64,000 nucleotides of DNA, from assembly GCA_947477885.1 (NCBI GenBank), contig CANJUD010000007.1:96846-160845 (forward strand). The letters run 5' to 3'. The position numbers and the translations under genes were made by a program. Source of the stretch: Bacteroidota bacterium. Lineage in GTDB: Bacteria > Bacteroidota > Bacteroidia > UKL13-3. Below are positions 53,918 through 64,000 of this stretch, one piece after another (the first letter of the stretch is position 1; each line of letters begins with the position of its first letter). The notes under the pieces are model-generated. The model searched no databases, was not told the DNA's origin, and saw nothing but the letters and a program-made list of their open reading frames with translations.

Positions 53918-56743
53918 ATGATTTTCAAAAACATTACGAAACATATCACCGCCATTTGTTTTGCTTTCATTATCGGAGAGACATGTATGGCCCAGGCTAC
54001 ATTGGTTGAAGAAGTGAAGGCACAACCTGGTAAAACCGTTATTCCCTACAAAAAATACAAACTTAAAAATGGACTCACCGTCATTGTTCACGAAGACCAC
54101 AGTGACCCTTTGGTGCATGTAGATGTAACCTACCACGTAGGCTCAGCACGCGAAGAAATTGGCAAATCGGGGTTCGCACATTTCTTTGAGCACATGATGT
54201 TCCAAGGCAGCGAGCATGTGGGCGACGAGATGCATTTTAAATATATAAGCGAAGCTGGTGGAAATTTGAATGGAACCACCAATCGTGATCGCACGAATTA
54301 TTTTGAGACACTCCCCAAAGCTTATTTGGAACTGGCTCTATGGCTCGAGAGCGACCGCATGGGTTTCTTATTAGATTCAGTTACCCAACAAAAATTTGAA
54401 GTACAACGCTCCACGGTAAAAAACGAACGCGGTCAGCGATATGATAATGTGCCTTATGGATTGGTGGGTGAATTTTCTAACAAAAATTTGTATCCTTATG
54501 GGCATCCCTATAGCTGGCTTACCATTGGATATGTTGAAGATTTGAACTCAGTAAATGTTGAAGATTTGAAGAATTTCTTCAAGCGTTGGTACGGTCCCAA
54601 TAATGCAACACTAACTGTTGGAGGCGATGTGAGCACCGATGATGTAGTAAAACTTGCTGAAAAATATTTTGGAACAATCAACCAATGCCCAATTGTAAAT
54701 AAAGCTCCTATTGATGTTCCGCAATTAACAGCTGATAGGCATGTAAATATGGAAGACAATATCCGTTTCCCGCAACTTAGTATTGTATATCCAGGTGTTC
54801 CCATGGGTCATCCGGATGAAGCTGCACTCGATGTTTTATGTCATATATTAAGCAATGGCAGAGGTTCGTTTATGTATCGCAATTTTATTAAACCACAAAG
54901 GGCGATGACAGCCAATGTGGGTTCAAATACGTATGAACTTTCGGGAGAAATTATTTTTTCTATTCGTACTTTACCGGGCACTTCTTTAGTGAGTATGGAT
55001 TCATTATTTACGGCTACATTAAATCAGTTTGATATATATAAGCCCAATGAGGATGATTTGAACAGGGCAGTAAATGAATTTGAAAATAGTATATTAAAAT
55101 CGATGGGAAGTGTGAGTAGCAAAGTATCACGATTGGCATCGTATCAAACATTTTTGAGCAACCCAAATATGATAGGCGATGAACTTTCGTCATATCATAA
55201 AGTAACAGCAACCGATGTGAAAAGAGTTTTCAATCAATATATAAAAGGTAAACATAAACTGGTGGTGAGCACAGTGCCCAAAGGCAAGTCAGAGCTTAGT
55301 GCAGCCCCCGATGATTGTAAAGTTGACTCAAGCAATTATATAAAACCCAAAGACCAATATGCAGGAATTAAATATATAAAAGCAGTTGATAAATTCGACC
55401 GCAATAAAAAGCCAGCAAACAAAGAAGGAATGGTGCCACCACATGACATTAATTATTGGCAAGCAAGTATTCCCAATAATATACCTGTGTATGGTATTAA
55501 CAATACCGAGTTGCCTTTTATAAATTTTAGAGTTGCCATGAAAGGCGGACATTTATTGGATGGATATGATACCAGCAAAAATGGATTGGCCAATATTACT
55601 GCAGCAATGATGAATGAATCAACTATAAAACATACGGCAGAAGAATTGAGCAATATGATAGATGTTTCGGGTTCGTCTATATCATTTAATGCAAGTGGAG
55701 AATATATAACTTTGGATGTGGAATGCCAGAAAAAATATTTACCTGAAATATTAAGAATTGTTGTAGAAAAAATAACAGAACCAAAATTTGATCTTGCCGA
55801 TTTTTCAAGAGTAAAAAATAGGTTGATGGAATCTATTGCCAACCAAAGCACACAAGCCACCACCATGGCTTCTCAGCTATTTGCAAAATTGGTTTATGGC
55901 CCCGGAAATATTAATGCACTGCCTGCAGATGGTTCTGTTGCAAGTTTAAAAAATATAACAATTGATGATGTAAAAGATTTCTATAAAAAATATATAAATT
56001 CATCAAATATGTATGTAACAGTGGTAGGTGATATCGACCAGCAAAACGCATTGCAAGCTTTGGCATTTGTTAGAATACTGTCAACTACCAATTATGATAT
56101 GCCCATCATGCCCAAAGAACGTCAAACACAAAAAACAAAACTATATTTGATTGACAAACCTGGTGCTGCACAAAGTGAAATTCGTGTTGGTTATTTGGCC
56201 TTGCCTTATGATGCAAGTGGGGTATTTTATAAATGTATGGTGATGAATTATCCCTTTGGTGGAGCATTCAATTCGCGTATCAACATAAACCTGCGTGAAA
56301 AAAATGGCTGGACTTATGGAGCACGCTCCGGCTTTAGTGGAGGCTCAACGGCTGGGCCGTTTACCGTGTCAGCAGGTGTGAAAAAAAATGCTACTGATTC
56401 CTCTATCCGCGAAATAATAAAAGAACTCAACGATTATAAACAACGCGGAATAACCTTAGAAGAGATGGCATTTACCAAAAGTTCCTTAATGCATGCCGAA
56501 GATTTGAAATACGAAACCAATGGTGCAAAATGGGGTTACCTAAACACAGTAGCTACTTATAATCTTTCACCACGATACATGATGGAAAAATTTCAAACAT
56601 TGCAGCAGTTGAACGAATCAGCAATCACCCGTTTGGCAGGCGAGTATTTACCTGTAGACCAAATGTATATAGTAGTGGTTGGCGATAAGAAAACAATATT
56701 GCCGGGATTAGAGAAATTGGGGTATGAGATTGTGATGGAGTAA
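53918..56743 (+). CDS. M16 family metallopeptidase
   Basis: A 941-residue exported protein (signal region MIFKNITKHITAICFAFIIGETCMAQ) of two M16 units. The first has the inverted zinc motif HFFEHMMF (HxxEH) at about residue 87 with the downstream glutamate in LALWLESDRMGF; the second (from about residue 520) lacks HxxEH and is the usual inactive half. The length and layout match pitrilysin/insulinase-like proteins. It is probably periplasmic and degrades peptides. No operon partner is adjacent. Confidence 0.93.
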   Translation: MIFKNITKHITAICFAFIIGETCMAQATLVEEVKAQPGKTVIPYKKYKLKNGLTVIVHEDHSDPLVHVDVTYHVGSAREEIGKSGFAHFFEHMMFQGSEHVGDEMHFKYISEAGGNLNGTTNRDRTNYFETLPKAYLELALWLESDRMGFLLDSVTQQKFEVQRSTVKNERGQRYDNVPYGLVGEFSNKNLYPYGHPYSWLTIGYVEDLNSVNVEDLKNFFKRWYGPNNATLTVGGDVSTDDVVKLAEKYFGTINQCPIVNKAPIDVPQLTADRHVNMEDNIRFPQLSIVYPGVPMGHPDEAALDVLCHILSNGRGSFMYRNFIKPQRAMTANVGSNTYELSGEIIFSIRTLPGTSLVSMDSLFTATLNQFDIYKPNEDDLNRAVNEFENSILKSMGSVSSKVSRLASYQTFLSNPNMIGDELSSYHKVTATDVKRVFNQYIKGKHKLVVSTVPKGKSELSAAPDDCKVDSSNYIKPKDQYAGIKYIKAVDKFDRNKKPANKEGMVPPHDINYWQASIPNNIPVYGINNTELPFINFRVAMKGGHLLDGYDTSKNGLANITAAMMNESTIKHTAEELSNMIDVSGSSISFNASGEYITLDVECQKKYLPEILRIVVEKITEPKFDLADFSRVKNRLMESIANQSTQATTMASQLFAKLVYGPGNINALPADGSVASLKNITIDDVKDFYKKYINSSNMYVTVVGDIDQQNALQALAFVRILSTTNYDMPIMPKERQTQKTKLYLIDKPGAAQSEIRVGYLALPYDASGVFYKCMVMNYPFGGAFNSRININLREKNGWTYGARSGFSGGSTAGPFTVSAGVKKNATDSSIREIIKELNDYKQRGITLEEMAFTKSSLMHAEDLKYETNGAKWGYLNTVATYNLSPRYMMEKFQTLQQLNESAITRLAGEYLPVDQMYIVVVGDKKTILPGLEKLGYEIVME

Positions 56744-56947
56744 GGGGCTAATTGTGCCGATGGCTAAAAATGTCAGTACGCTTACAAATTTGTTCTCTAA
56801 GTTAACTTTCTCTGTTCTATTTTTGTCTCAAATTAAAAGTATGCGAGAATAGGTGTTAGTGGCTGTTGAGTGGATTTGATTAATTTTTAAATTATTAATC
56901 AAACGGCAAGCAACCATTTCCCTGTTTTTATTATCTTATGCTAGCAA

Positions 56948-59900
56948 ATGGGGAAATGCACAACATATCGTTGGCTCAGGCTGATATATTTCGCGGCAGC
57001 GCTGGTGTTCATTCATACCCACAACGCATTTGCTCAAGCCCCTGCAAACGATGATTGCTCTAGTGCGGAAATACTCACTGTAGGCAATAATGGATTTGCA
57101 ATGAGTACCGTTACCTCAAGCAGTGTGGATATGACCAATGCCACAATTCAAAATGGAGAAAGTTTTCATAGCATACAAAAAAATAGTGGCAACGATAGTA
57201 AATCGGTTTGGTTCAAATTCACTATCCCTACTGCACGTTCCATCAATTTAAAACTAACTCAGGTGGGCAATACCATCGCGCAAAGTGATGCCGGTATAAC
57301 CACTTATTTCACCAATACTTGCTTGCCCGCACTTGCTAAAATAGACAGTACAAACCTTACCCCATTGGACAAGTTTGGTAGCACTTCAACTTCCTGTTCT
57401 TATCCGGGTACTTATCTAATTCAGATTTCAACCAAATCCGGCGTAAAAGGTAAAATATATATTGAGCTTACCTTGGGCGGACCCGGAGTTTTAAATAGTT
57501 ATGATATGATGGCCAAGGCGTATTCATTTGGTACCTTGTCGGCAAATACGGTTAGTGTAAGTCATGATATTGGATGCGAAAGTATAGAAGATCAACTTGA
57601 ATATTGCCAAGCACTTGGCAGCGAGACAAAAACTTTTACGCAGAGCAGTTGGTATACTTTTTCTACACCATCATATATAGATTTTTTAAGAATAGGAACT
57701 ACATGGGTTAACAACGGTAAAAAAGATAGCCGAATTGTTTATAGGCTTTATGAGGGCAATGCAACAACCACAAATATCGGTTCACTTTCGCTAATTGATG
57801 GTTGTAAAATCAGTCCTTTTGGAGCGGATAGCTATGATTACTTATGTTCAATAAAACCAGGTACCACATACAGTATACAATTATTGTTTTACAGCTATCA
57901 GTCGGGTAAGGTAAAAATGGATTTAAGTATGCTAGGCAAAGCTGCAACTCAGGCTCCAGTGCCAGTTGTTTCAAAAATGGCCGCTTCAAATAAATTAGGA
58001 ATTATTACTAGCACAACTGCCACCTCGAATACATTAACAGATTATTTGGGGTGCAATTCTAGTTTAATTCTTACCGCGAATGGTTGCGGCAATGTAAACC
58101 CAATAAGTGGTTATAAGAATAGCTCGGGAGATATTTTGAATCTTACTACTTGGCTTACTTTCGAGTTAGGGATAGATGCCAGCGTAGATATTACTTTGGC
58201 ACATTGGGGGCATAGCTGCAATTATATTTACGGTCGTTTGTTTTACAAAGATGCAGGCACAGATTGTAGCTCAGGACCTGCACTGGGCGATCAGGTAGCG
58301 GAGTTCAAAAGCAATGTAAAATTTCCCTGTTTGGCTCATGGCAAATACTCGCTTCAAATAATGGGGATATTGAGCGGTGACCCTTTAAATTGTGCTGATG
58401 CACTGGGCGATCAAGTAAATATTATAATTAATACAGTGCCGCTTGCTACCAATATATATGGACTAACACAAGCAGGGAAAATTGATGATATCAATAAATT
58501 TACAGCTTTAAACTATAATACAATATATAATTCCGATATTGGAGCATTTGATTGTAGCGACAATGTGATGCCCGAATCAAGTCCTTGTAGTAATACATAC
58601 AGTAAATCTGTTTACCGCAGGTTCAAAGTAGCCGATGCCGATGCCGATGGGGTGAACGATAGTTTATATATTATAATGAATAGAATATCGGTTTCAAGTT
58701 CTGGATATTACGACAATTATAAACTATATAGTGGTGATGCAAATTCATTAGCTATATCACAAAATAAATTTTCAGGAGGGCAGGTATTATCGGGTCTAAA
58801 TTCTATATACCATTGTATGCAAACCCCACAGCTAAATGGATTTTGTTTGGTACCAGGTCCTTATTCTGTTGCTACTTTCGGAGATAAAAGCAATGTGAGC
58901 GATTCAGATAAAATCAAAATAAACGCATATAGAAAAATAACCAGCCGATTTAATAATCCCAATACGCCTGATACTAAATGGGGCGACATCAACACACTTA
59001 AAATAGAACTAAAAAATTTCGCCGCTGCCGATACCGTCACTTGTATTGACAATCCTGACACCATTGACAATTTGCCACCTTGCAATGACTTTACTAAACA
59101 ATTCTACAGAGTATTTACAGTTAGCAAATATACTATTGTTAGGTTCTCTACTTTAAATGAGAGTGCCCATAAAATGCGTTTATTTAAAGGCGATTGTAGA
59201 AACGGATTAGGCACACTCAAGTATTATAAAGATTCAGCAGGTAAATGGGGGTGCGATACGCCTATTCGTGCTCATTATTGCTTTCCATTACCACCAGGTG
59301 TATATACTTTGGTTTCCTATTTATCGGGTAAAGGTTATAATAGGAATGATATATTGGACGAGAATAAAGTTACACTGCCTACCAATGTATATGTTTATAT
59401 ATATAATACGCCCAAACCTCCCCGCTACGATTATCCTTATAAAGCAGATACCACCAATTATAGCAAAACCCCATTCGATTTAAAATCAGGTACAAGTAGT
59501 TACTTACAGGATGTTTCGCAGGATTACCAAATGGATACGGAGTATTTTAACTGTACCAATAATTTACCCTATAAAGTACATCCCACCACTTGGTTTTGTA
59601 ATACTAGAATGAATAGAACAGCATACTATGTATTCAATTTAAAACAGGAATCTTATATCACTTTTACCAATACCAATACTAAAAATATCAGATATTTGGT
59701 ATATGCACGTATATATAATTTCGATGTGCGAAAAGACTCTGCGCGTATGCTCACCGATTCGGCCATGCAACCCTGTATGACAGCCGATAATTTTATACAA
59801 ATATGCAAAATGCAACCGGGTACTTATACCATACTTTTTACCGTGAGCGATTCAATGATTGGCGATTCATTAATGTTTTCTGCTTATGTAAGCACAGTGC

Positions 59901-62900
59901 CCTATTCGCGGTTCGATCATGCCAATTTGGCCTACGACTTTGATATCATTCCTGGTGACGGACAGTTTTACGATCACAAGAAGGGAGATTCAAATTATTT
60001 GCAAACCCATGCTGCCAGTTTCGATTATTTCAATTGCACAACAGGTGCTGGAATAAATGATCCCGGTGCTGATAAATATACTGGCGCATATGACGCCACA
60101 GTTTCATATCCCATGCAAAACAATAGGGTAAGATATAACAAAGCTCCGCCCATAGCAGGAAATCCCATAAGGCGAAGTTTATGGTATACATTCAGGGTAG
60201 GAGGGGCTGGCAGAATAAAAGTATATTGTTACGAAAAACCAGATGCAAGCCGACAAGGTCTGCCTTTAGGCAAAGTAGTAAAAATATACAAAAGCAATGC
60301 AGATGGTTCTTTAGCATTTAGTCAATTGCAGAAAACGGGTAAAGTAGATTCTACAGTTGCACAAGGACTAACTGAGGTTGCTACCAATCTGCTAAGCGAT
60401 AGTTTGTTGCCCACCACTTCCTTTCTGTTCAATACCTGCAGCGATACTTTACTCACCCGTTATTATATAGTAGTTGACCAACTTAATACGCAAGTGCACC
60501 CCAACGATTGGGTTGAGTTATCTGTCAAGTATGATAGTATTAATTCGTATTTGCCGCATAACGATCATTATATAAATGCCAATGTGATAAATGGGTTGAA
60601 ACAGTTTAAAGAACCTTATACAGATTCGATTTTAAATACGGGAGTTTTCGAAGGTTTTTATAGCTCTATTGATTGTGCCACCAAAGCCAGTACCGACCAG
60701 AATCCATGTGGTAACAAAACGGTATGGTATCGTTTCGATGTGGGACAAGGCAAAAAAATAAGATGGAATTATGATTTGGTAAATATTGATACCAATAACA
60801 AATTTACATTAACCGATACCAGTAATATTAAATTATATAAAGAAGTAATTAAAGATGATTCAACCGCTAACGGACTTGTTGAACAAATTAGCTATAGTGC
60901 TGAAAATTTGAACGGGATGGACTGGCAAAGAGCCTGTGCCACAAGAGGTAGGTATTATTTAATGATAACAGGGTGCAATCACATTTTCTTGAGGAGGTAC
61001 GTGCCAAGAATTTGGCTTGATATCGATCATGGTGATTACTGCACTGACCCCATAGGTATTGCTATAAATGGTGCCGGGACAGCAATGGGCTCTGCTGATG
61101 TCTCATGCCATACCTCTGGCGAATCATATGGTGAAGACGGCTCAAATATGGGCTGTTTGTATCCTATAGATTCAGGATATAAAACCACATGGTTCAAAGT
61201 GGATATGACATCTGCTAATAAAATGGATATGTCGTTTGCATTAATCAATAAAACATCGGCTCCATCCACCTTAATTCGGTATAGAATATTATATGGCAGC
61301 TGCGATGCCATGACCCCTGGGCCCTGCAATACCACTGCGTTCACCAAGTTTACACTCAATTGCATGACCACAGGTATATATTATGTGCAAGTACAAACAC
61401 CTTCCTCTGCACATGGCGATGTGGAGTTGCAGGTCACTTCCGTGCTCACGTCTGTGCCTAATTGCGCTCCTATTAATCCCGATTACCCTGTTGCCGATTT
61501 TCAAATTGAGAAGATCTGCAACTACCAGCCTATTAAATTTAATAACCATTCCACTACCGGAAGTATTATGAAATACAAATGGGATTTTGGATATAATAAT
61601 TTAAAAGATACTGTAAAAAATCCGCTGGTGTTTTATCCAATTACAAATAAAATAGATTCTTATACAGTCACACTAACCGTAACCAATTCAAAAACAAATT
61701 TAGATAGTACCATCTCAAAAACTATTGTATTATATCCTGTGCCAACAGCTGCATTTACAAGCAGCGCTGGCTGTGCTGAGCTGGCTGTGCAGTTTAATGA
61801 TAGCAGCAATTCTAATATAATAAATATAACAAAACGTATTTGGGATTTTGGCGATACCACTACTTCAACTGCTATAAATCCATTACATCCGTATTTAGAT
61901 TTCGGGACTAAAAATGTTGCACTCATTGTTATTTCCGATCACGGTTGTACCGATACAGTTTCACAAACTATTACTATAAATCCACCACCCCATGCAGCAT
62001 TTACTACAAAAACTATATGCTTGGGAGATACGATATTTTTTAAAGAAACGAGTTTCATATCTGCAGGAAATATTATAACTTGGGAATGGGATTATGGTGA
62101 TGGAATACAAGAAACTATATCAAACACAAACTATAGCTCACCTTATCATATATATCAAACATCGGGTAGTTTTTTAGTAAGTCTTAAAGTTACCTCCTAC
62201 TCTGGTTGTACTAATACATTAAGCCAACTTGCTAAAGTAGGAGAATATCCGCTGCCAGCACTAATAGCTGACAGCCCAGTGTGTTTAAATACTCCTGCAC
62301 ACTTTTACGACCAATCTACAATCAACAAAGATTCTATCACATCGTGGTTGTGGAACTTTGGTGATGGTATTACTTCCAAATCAAAAAACCCAATACATAT
62401 ATATAATAAACAGGGGGTATATGCTATCGACCTAAAAGTAACTTCATCAAATGGGTGCAGCAGCGATACATTATATACGAATAGAGTTACCGTTTTCCCT
62501 CGACCCAAAAGCGGTTTCAGTTTAACACCCGATTCTGTTTCTTATTTTACACCTACTATATATTTCACCAACAAATCAATTGATGCCGACTATTATAATT
62601 GGGATTTTGGCAATGGCGATTCTTCAACCCAAGTAAATCCAATATATGATTATACAGATACTGGACGTTATCGCGTAAAACTTATTTCAACAAATTTATT
62701 TGGATGCAAAGATTCATCCTTCGGCAAATTATTTATATCACCTGATTATACCTTCTTTGTCCCAAACACTTTCACCCCTAACGGACAAGGACCCGATATC
62801 AATGAAACCTTTGGCCCAGGTGGCGTTTTTAAAGGTATTCGCGAGTTCAATATGCATATATATAACAGATGGGGCGAACAAGTATTTGTATCCAACCATA

Positions 62901-63031
62901 TCTCACAACGATGGGATGGAACATACAATGGCAAATACTGCCCACAAGATTTATATATATATATTATTACCTATGTCGATTACTTTAACCAAGAGCAGCA
63001 TGTAGTGAATAAGGTAACTTTGTTGAGGTAG
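56948..63031 (+). CDS. Giant modular surface protein with PKD domains and type IX sorting (type B)
   Basis: A 2027-residue protein with a signal peptide (WLRLIYFAAALVFIHTHNAFAQ). From about residue 30 to 1510 it has roughly nine modules of 150-185 residues, each marked by an aromatic strand (W/Y-x-F: at about 87, 234, 401, 555, 717, 891, 1076, 1258, 1414), a Cys pair and an xPGxY turn, like carbohydrate- or adhesion-type beta sandwiches. Five PKD domains follow (about 1515-1925; WDFG/WNFGDG). The end (FVPNTFTPNGQGPDINETFG to NKVTLLR) is the gliding-associated type B C-terminal domain. It is likely an adhesin or a structural surface protein. Confidence 0.88.
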   Translation: MGKCTTYRWLRLIYFAAALVFIHTHNAFAQAPANDDCSSAEILTVGNNGFAMSTVTSSSVDMTNATIQNGESFHSIQKNSGNDSKSVWFKFTIPTARSINLKLTQVGNTIAQSDAGITTYFTNTCLPALAKIDSTNLTPLDKFGSTSTSCSYPGTYLIQISTKSGVKGKIYIELTLGGPGVLNSYDMMAKAYSFGTLSANTVSVSHDIGCESIEDQLEYCQALGSETKTFTQSSWYTFSTPSYIDFLRIGTTWVNNGKKDSRIVYRLYEGNATTTNIGSLSLIDGCKISPFGADSYDYLCSIKPGTTYSIQLLFYSYQSGKVKMDLSMLGKAATQAPVPVVSKMAASNKLGIITSTTATSNTLTDYLGCNSSLILTANGCGNVNPISGYKNSSGDILNLTTWLTFELGIDASVDITLAHWGHSCNYIYGRLFYKDAGTDCSSGPALGDQVAEFKSNVKFPCLAHGKYSLQIMGILSGDPLNCADALGDQVNIIINTVPLATNIYGLTQAGKIDDINKFTALNYNTIYNSDIGAFDCSDNVMPESSPCSNTYSKSVYRRFKVADADADGVNDSLYIIMNRISVSSSGYYDNYKLYSGDANSLAISQNKFSGGQVLSGLNSIYHCMQTPQLNGFCLVPGPYSVATFGDKSNVSDSDKIKINAYRKITSRFNNPNTPDTKWGDINTLKIELKNFAAADTVTCIDNPDTIDNLPPCNDFTKQFYRVFTVSKYTIVRFSTLNESAHKMRLFKGDCRNGLGTLKYYKDSAGKWGCDTPIRAHYCFPLPPGVYTLVSYLSGKGYNRNDILDENKVTLPTNVYVYIYNTPKPPRYDYPYKADTTNYSKTPFDLKSGTSSYLQDVSQDYQMDTEYFNCTNNLPYKVHPTTWFCNTRMNRTAYYVFNLKQESYITFTNTNTKNIRYLVYARIYNFDVRKDSARMLTDSAMQPCMTADNFIQICKMQPGTYTILFTVSDSMIGDSLMFSAYVSTVPYSRFDHANLAYDFDIIPGDGQFYDHKKGDSNYLQTHAASFDYFNCTTGAGINDPGADKYTGAYDATVSYPMQNNRVRYNKAPPIAGNPIRRSLWYTFRVGGAGRIKVYCYEKPDASRQGLPLGKVVKIYKSNADGSLAFSQLQKTGKVDSTVAQGLTEVATNLLSDSLLPTTSFLFNTCSDTLLTRYYIVVDQLNTQVHPNDWVELSVKYDSINSYLPHNDHYINANVINGLKQFKEPYTDSILNTGVFEGFYSSIDCATKASTDQNPCGNKTVWYRFDVGQGKKIRWNYDLVNIDTNNKFTLTDTSNIKLYKEVIKDDSTANGLVEQISYSAENLNGMDWQRACATRGRYYLMITGCNHIFLRRYVPRIWLDIDHGDYCTDPIGIAINGAGTAMGSADVSCHTSGESYGEDGSNMGCLYPIDSGYKTTWFKVDMTSANKMDMSFALINKTSAPSTLIRYRILYGSCDAMTPGPCNTTAFTKFTLNCMTTGIYYVQVQTPSSAHGDVELQVTSVLTSVPNCAPINPDYPVADFQIEKICNYQPIKFNNHSTTGSIMKYKWDFGYNNLKDTVKNPLVFYPITNKIDSYTVTLTVTNSKTNLDSTISKTIVLYPVPTAAFTSSAGCAELAVQFNDSSNSNIINITKRIWDFGDTTTSTAINPLHPYLDFGTKNVALIVISDHGCTDTVSQTITINPPPHAAFTTKTICLGDTIFFKETSFISAGNIITWEWDYGDGIQETISNTNYSSPYHIYQTSGSFLVSLKVTSYSGCTNTLSQLAKVGEYPLPALIADSPVCLNTPAHFYDQSTINKDSITSWLWNFGDGITSKSKNPIHIYNKQGVYAIDLKVTSSNGCSSDTLYTNRVTVFPRPKSGFSLTPDSVSYFTPTIYFTNKSIDADYYNWDFGNGDSSTQVNPIYDYTDTGRYRVKLISTNLFGCKDSSFGKLFISPDYTFFVPNTFTPNGQGPDINETFGPGGVFKGIREFNMHIYNRWGEQVFVSNHISQRWDGTYNGKYCPQDLYIYIITYVDYFNQEQHVVNKVTLLR

Positions 63032-63475
63032 TGCTTTCGTATTGTGGTTGGTGTTTTCACCGAGACAATGTGGTGCAATTGTGTGTCGGATTGTGCGTTG
63101 TTTTGCATCTCTTTTGATTTTGCAAAAGCGTAGGCTTGTTTCTCATTTGTCTGTCCGTTAAATAGACCTCTTTCATAATTGAAAATTAGAGTTAATAGAC
63201 ATTTGTGGTGATCATAACAGCAACCAGTTTGACAAAAATATATAAGATAACAAACTAATATATATAATAGAAGTAACTACTCACTTCCATTACTAGCAGT
63301 TAGCTGCGGCGAATAAACTGCAAAATCAACGCAAACCTTATATAGTTCACTTATAACTACCCAAGGTGCAGCCTGTCCTGATGCAGGAAGGGTGTAGCTA
63401 AGGTTTCATTGTTCGTGCTTCGCACGCAACGAAACCTTAGCTGTTAGCGGTAGTGCATTTTTGTCTGTTTGTCTT
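63032..63475. other. Gene-free region with hairpins near the right edge
   Basis: No gene is seen in these 444 bases. It begins with a weak family C relative (about 63044-63060, GGTTGGTGTTTTCACC), passes through AT-rich sequence with TATATA runs, repeats TTAGCTG/GTTAGC-type words (63298, 63438) and contains the long hairpin listed separately. It lies between the giant cargo gene and a convergent small gene. Confidence 0.6.
63396..63442. repeat. Long hairpin with near-perfect 12-bp arms
   Basis: AGCTAAGGTTTC (63396-63407) pairs with GAAACCTTAGCT (63431-63442); the interior CGTGC-TTC-GCACG gives a second stem, so the whole can fold as one cruciform. GTTAGCGG follows the right arm. It is a repeat or terminator-like element; an integron attC is a less likely reading. 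Confidence 0.7.
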
Positions 63476-63742
63476 TTAGAACTGTTGTATTAAGTTCAAG
63501 TATTCTACACTTTTTTTCAATTGATATAAAGGAAGTTTTTCCATTAATTCTCTAGCTTTCTCTTCGTCAATATCTTTGAAAATTAAAACCGCCCCATTTT
63601 TAGTTTGTCTTAGAAACAAATGTTCTAAAATTCCTTCTGCTTTCCATTGTGCAACAACTTCTTGTTCTTGTTTTATTATTTCTTGAAAATTACTTGGAAT
63701 ATTATCCATATCCAAAGTTAAAATTGCTTGTATTCTGTTCAT
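63476..63742 (-). CDS. Muconolactone isomerase-like small protein
   Basis: An 88-residue protein (IQAILTLDMDNIPSNFQEII, EQEVVAQWKAEGILEHLFLR, GAVLIFKDIDEEKARELMEKLPLYQL) of the alpha/beta barrel fold shared by muconolactone delta-isomerase and related small proteins. The sequence resembles the family fold but key catalytic residues cannot be verified here, so the substrate is unknown. It is divergent in orientation from the giant cargo gene and close to the window edge. Confidence 0.7.
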   Translation of the reverse strand: MNRIQAILTLDMDNIPSNFQEIIKQEQEVVAQWKAEGILEHLFLRQTKNGAVLIFKDIDEEKARELMEKLPLYQLKKSVEYLNLIQQF

Positions 63743-63843
63743 TTTTTACTTATTTAATATTTTCTAATTGATCTATTAGTTTATTGAAAGGCATAAATAG
63801 AGTATCCTTAGTTTTCCCCTCTAATATACGAGTTGCGATTTCC

Positions 63844-63999
63844 TTATTTTTTAGCTCTTTTAATAAAAAACAATAAAGATAATGCTACAACAACATGCAT
63901 AACATCAAGCACTATACCATAGGCAATTGGCATTTCTTTTATTGCCATAAAAGGGCTAGTCAGTGATAGAAGCATTAATACGAGGGCAACGATTCCAAA
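63844..63999 (-). CDS. Membrane protein C-terminal part, cut by the window end
   Basis: The minus frame entering from the right edge reads FGIVALVLMLLSLTSPFMAI, then GIVLDVMHVVVALSLLFFIK and stops at 63844, about 51 residues with two hydrophobic segments. The start is beyond the window. Between it and the isomerase-like gene (63750-63866) another short frame ends in LEGKTKDTLFMPFNKLIDQLENIK and has no ATG in view; it may be a separate small gene or the tail of a frameshifted one. Confidence 0.45.
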   Translation of the reverse strand, partial: FGIVALVLMLLSLTSPFMAIKEMPIAYGIVLDVMHVVVALSLLFFIKRAKK

Positions 64000-64000
64000 T

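Noticed and set aside
63396..63450. Integron attC site reading of the hairpin
   Set aside because: The right-hand GTTAGCGG is suggestive, but the matching R' / R'' core pair is not clear and no integrase or cassette array is seen.
1..64000. tRNA, rRNA or CRISPR arrays
   Set aside because: No cloverleaf-like intergenic sequence, rRNA segment or regularly spaced direct repeat with unique spacers was seen by reading the gaps; a tRNAscan-type search was not run.

Overview
The window looks like a chromosomal segment from a free-living member of the Bacteroidota, probably outside the Bacteroidales (Chitinophagales or Sphingobacteriales-like; the rank is inference). The evidence is an AT-rich sequence, secreted proteins with type IX secretion C-terminal domains (sorting types A and B), a GldM-domain protein, a TonB-type outer-membrane barrel paired with a GLPGLI protein, promoter boxes of the Bacteroidota form TAnnTTTG, and starts that mostly lack a clear Shine-Dalgarno sequence. 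No rRNA, tRNA, CRISPR array, prophage or complete insertion sequence was recognised.

Layout. 1-6.9 kb: the end of mutL, then rnc, a DUF4160/DUF2442 pair, and the rimP-nusA-infB translation/transcription operon on the minus strand. 7-12.4 kb: aroK, an HU protein with a clear terminator, sucA, a small membrane protein, a TPR protein and recR. 12.5-20.5 kb: an exostosin-type glycosyltransferase, an outer-membrane barrel plus GLPGLI pair, recX, pyrE, a Nudix hydrolase and hutI. 20.5-30.7 kb: a short plug-like secreted protein, a gamma-carbonic anhydrase, small membrane and secreted proteins, a nucleoside phosphorylase, a tandem Usp, panB, a TPR protein, pheT, a PhnA-type protein and a lipoprotein. 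30.8-37.5 kb: a NamZ-type muramidase divergent from a LolC/E-type permease (their start codons overlap), a DUF7684-like gene, a coiled-coil gene, zapA, rny, and a lipoprotein with a decayed tandem copy. 37.7-45.9 kb: type IX cargo, a helical repeat protein, a tail-fibre-like protein, and a minus-strand run lpxD-mobA-fdhD-GldM-domain protein. 46-53.6 kb: dnaE, an arsenic-type operon (arsR, DUF6428, DUF2490, arsC, aquaglyceroporin) and a Ycf48-like propeller. 53.9-64 kb: an M16 peptidase, a 2027-residue modular type IX cargo protein, and a small isomerase-fold protein at the right edge.

Most of the window is housekeeping and cell-envelope biology. The least ordinary parts are the compact arsenic operon without an active efflux pump, the stand-alone GldM-domain and TonB-plug-like proteins, the nine-module giant secreted protein, and several families of palindromic intergenic repeats found at gene ends, one of which supplies the last codons of mobA. 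Three small genes show apparent single-base frameshifts at homopolymer runs, which could be real decay, slippage or sequence error. One tandem lipoprotein copy is broken in three places and is probably a true pseudogene.
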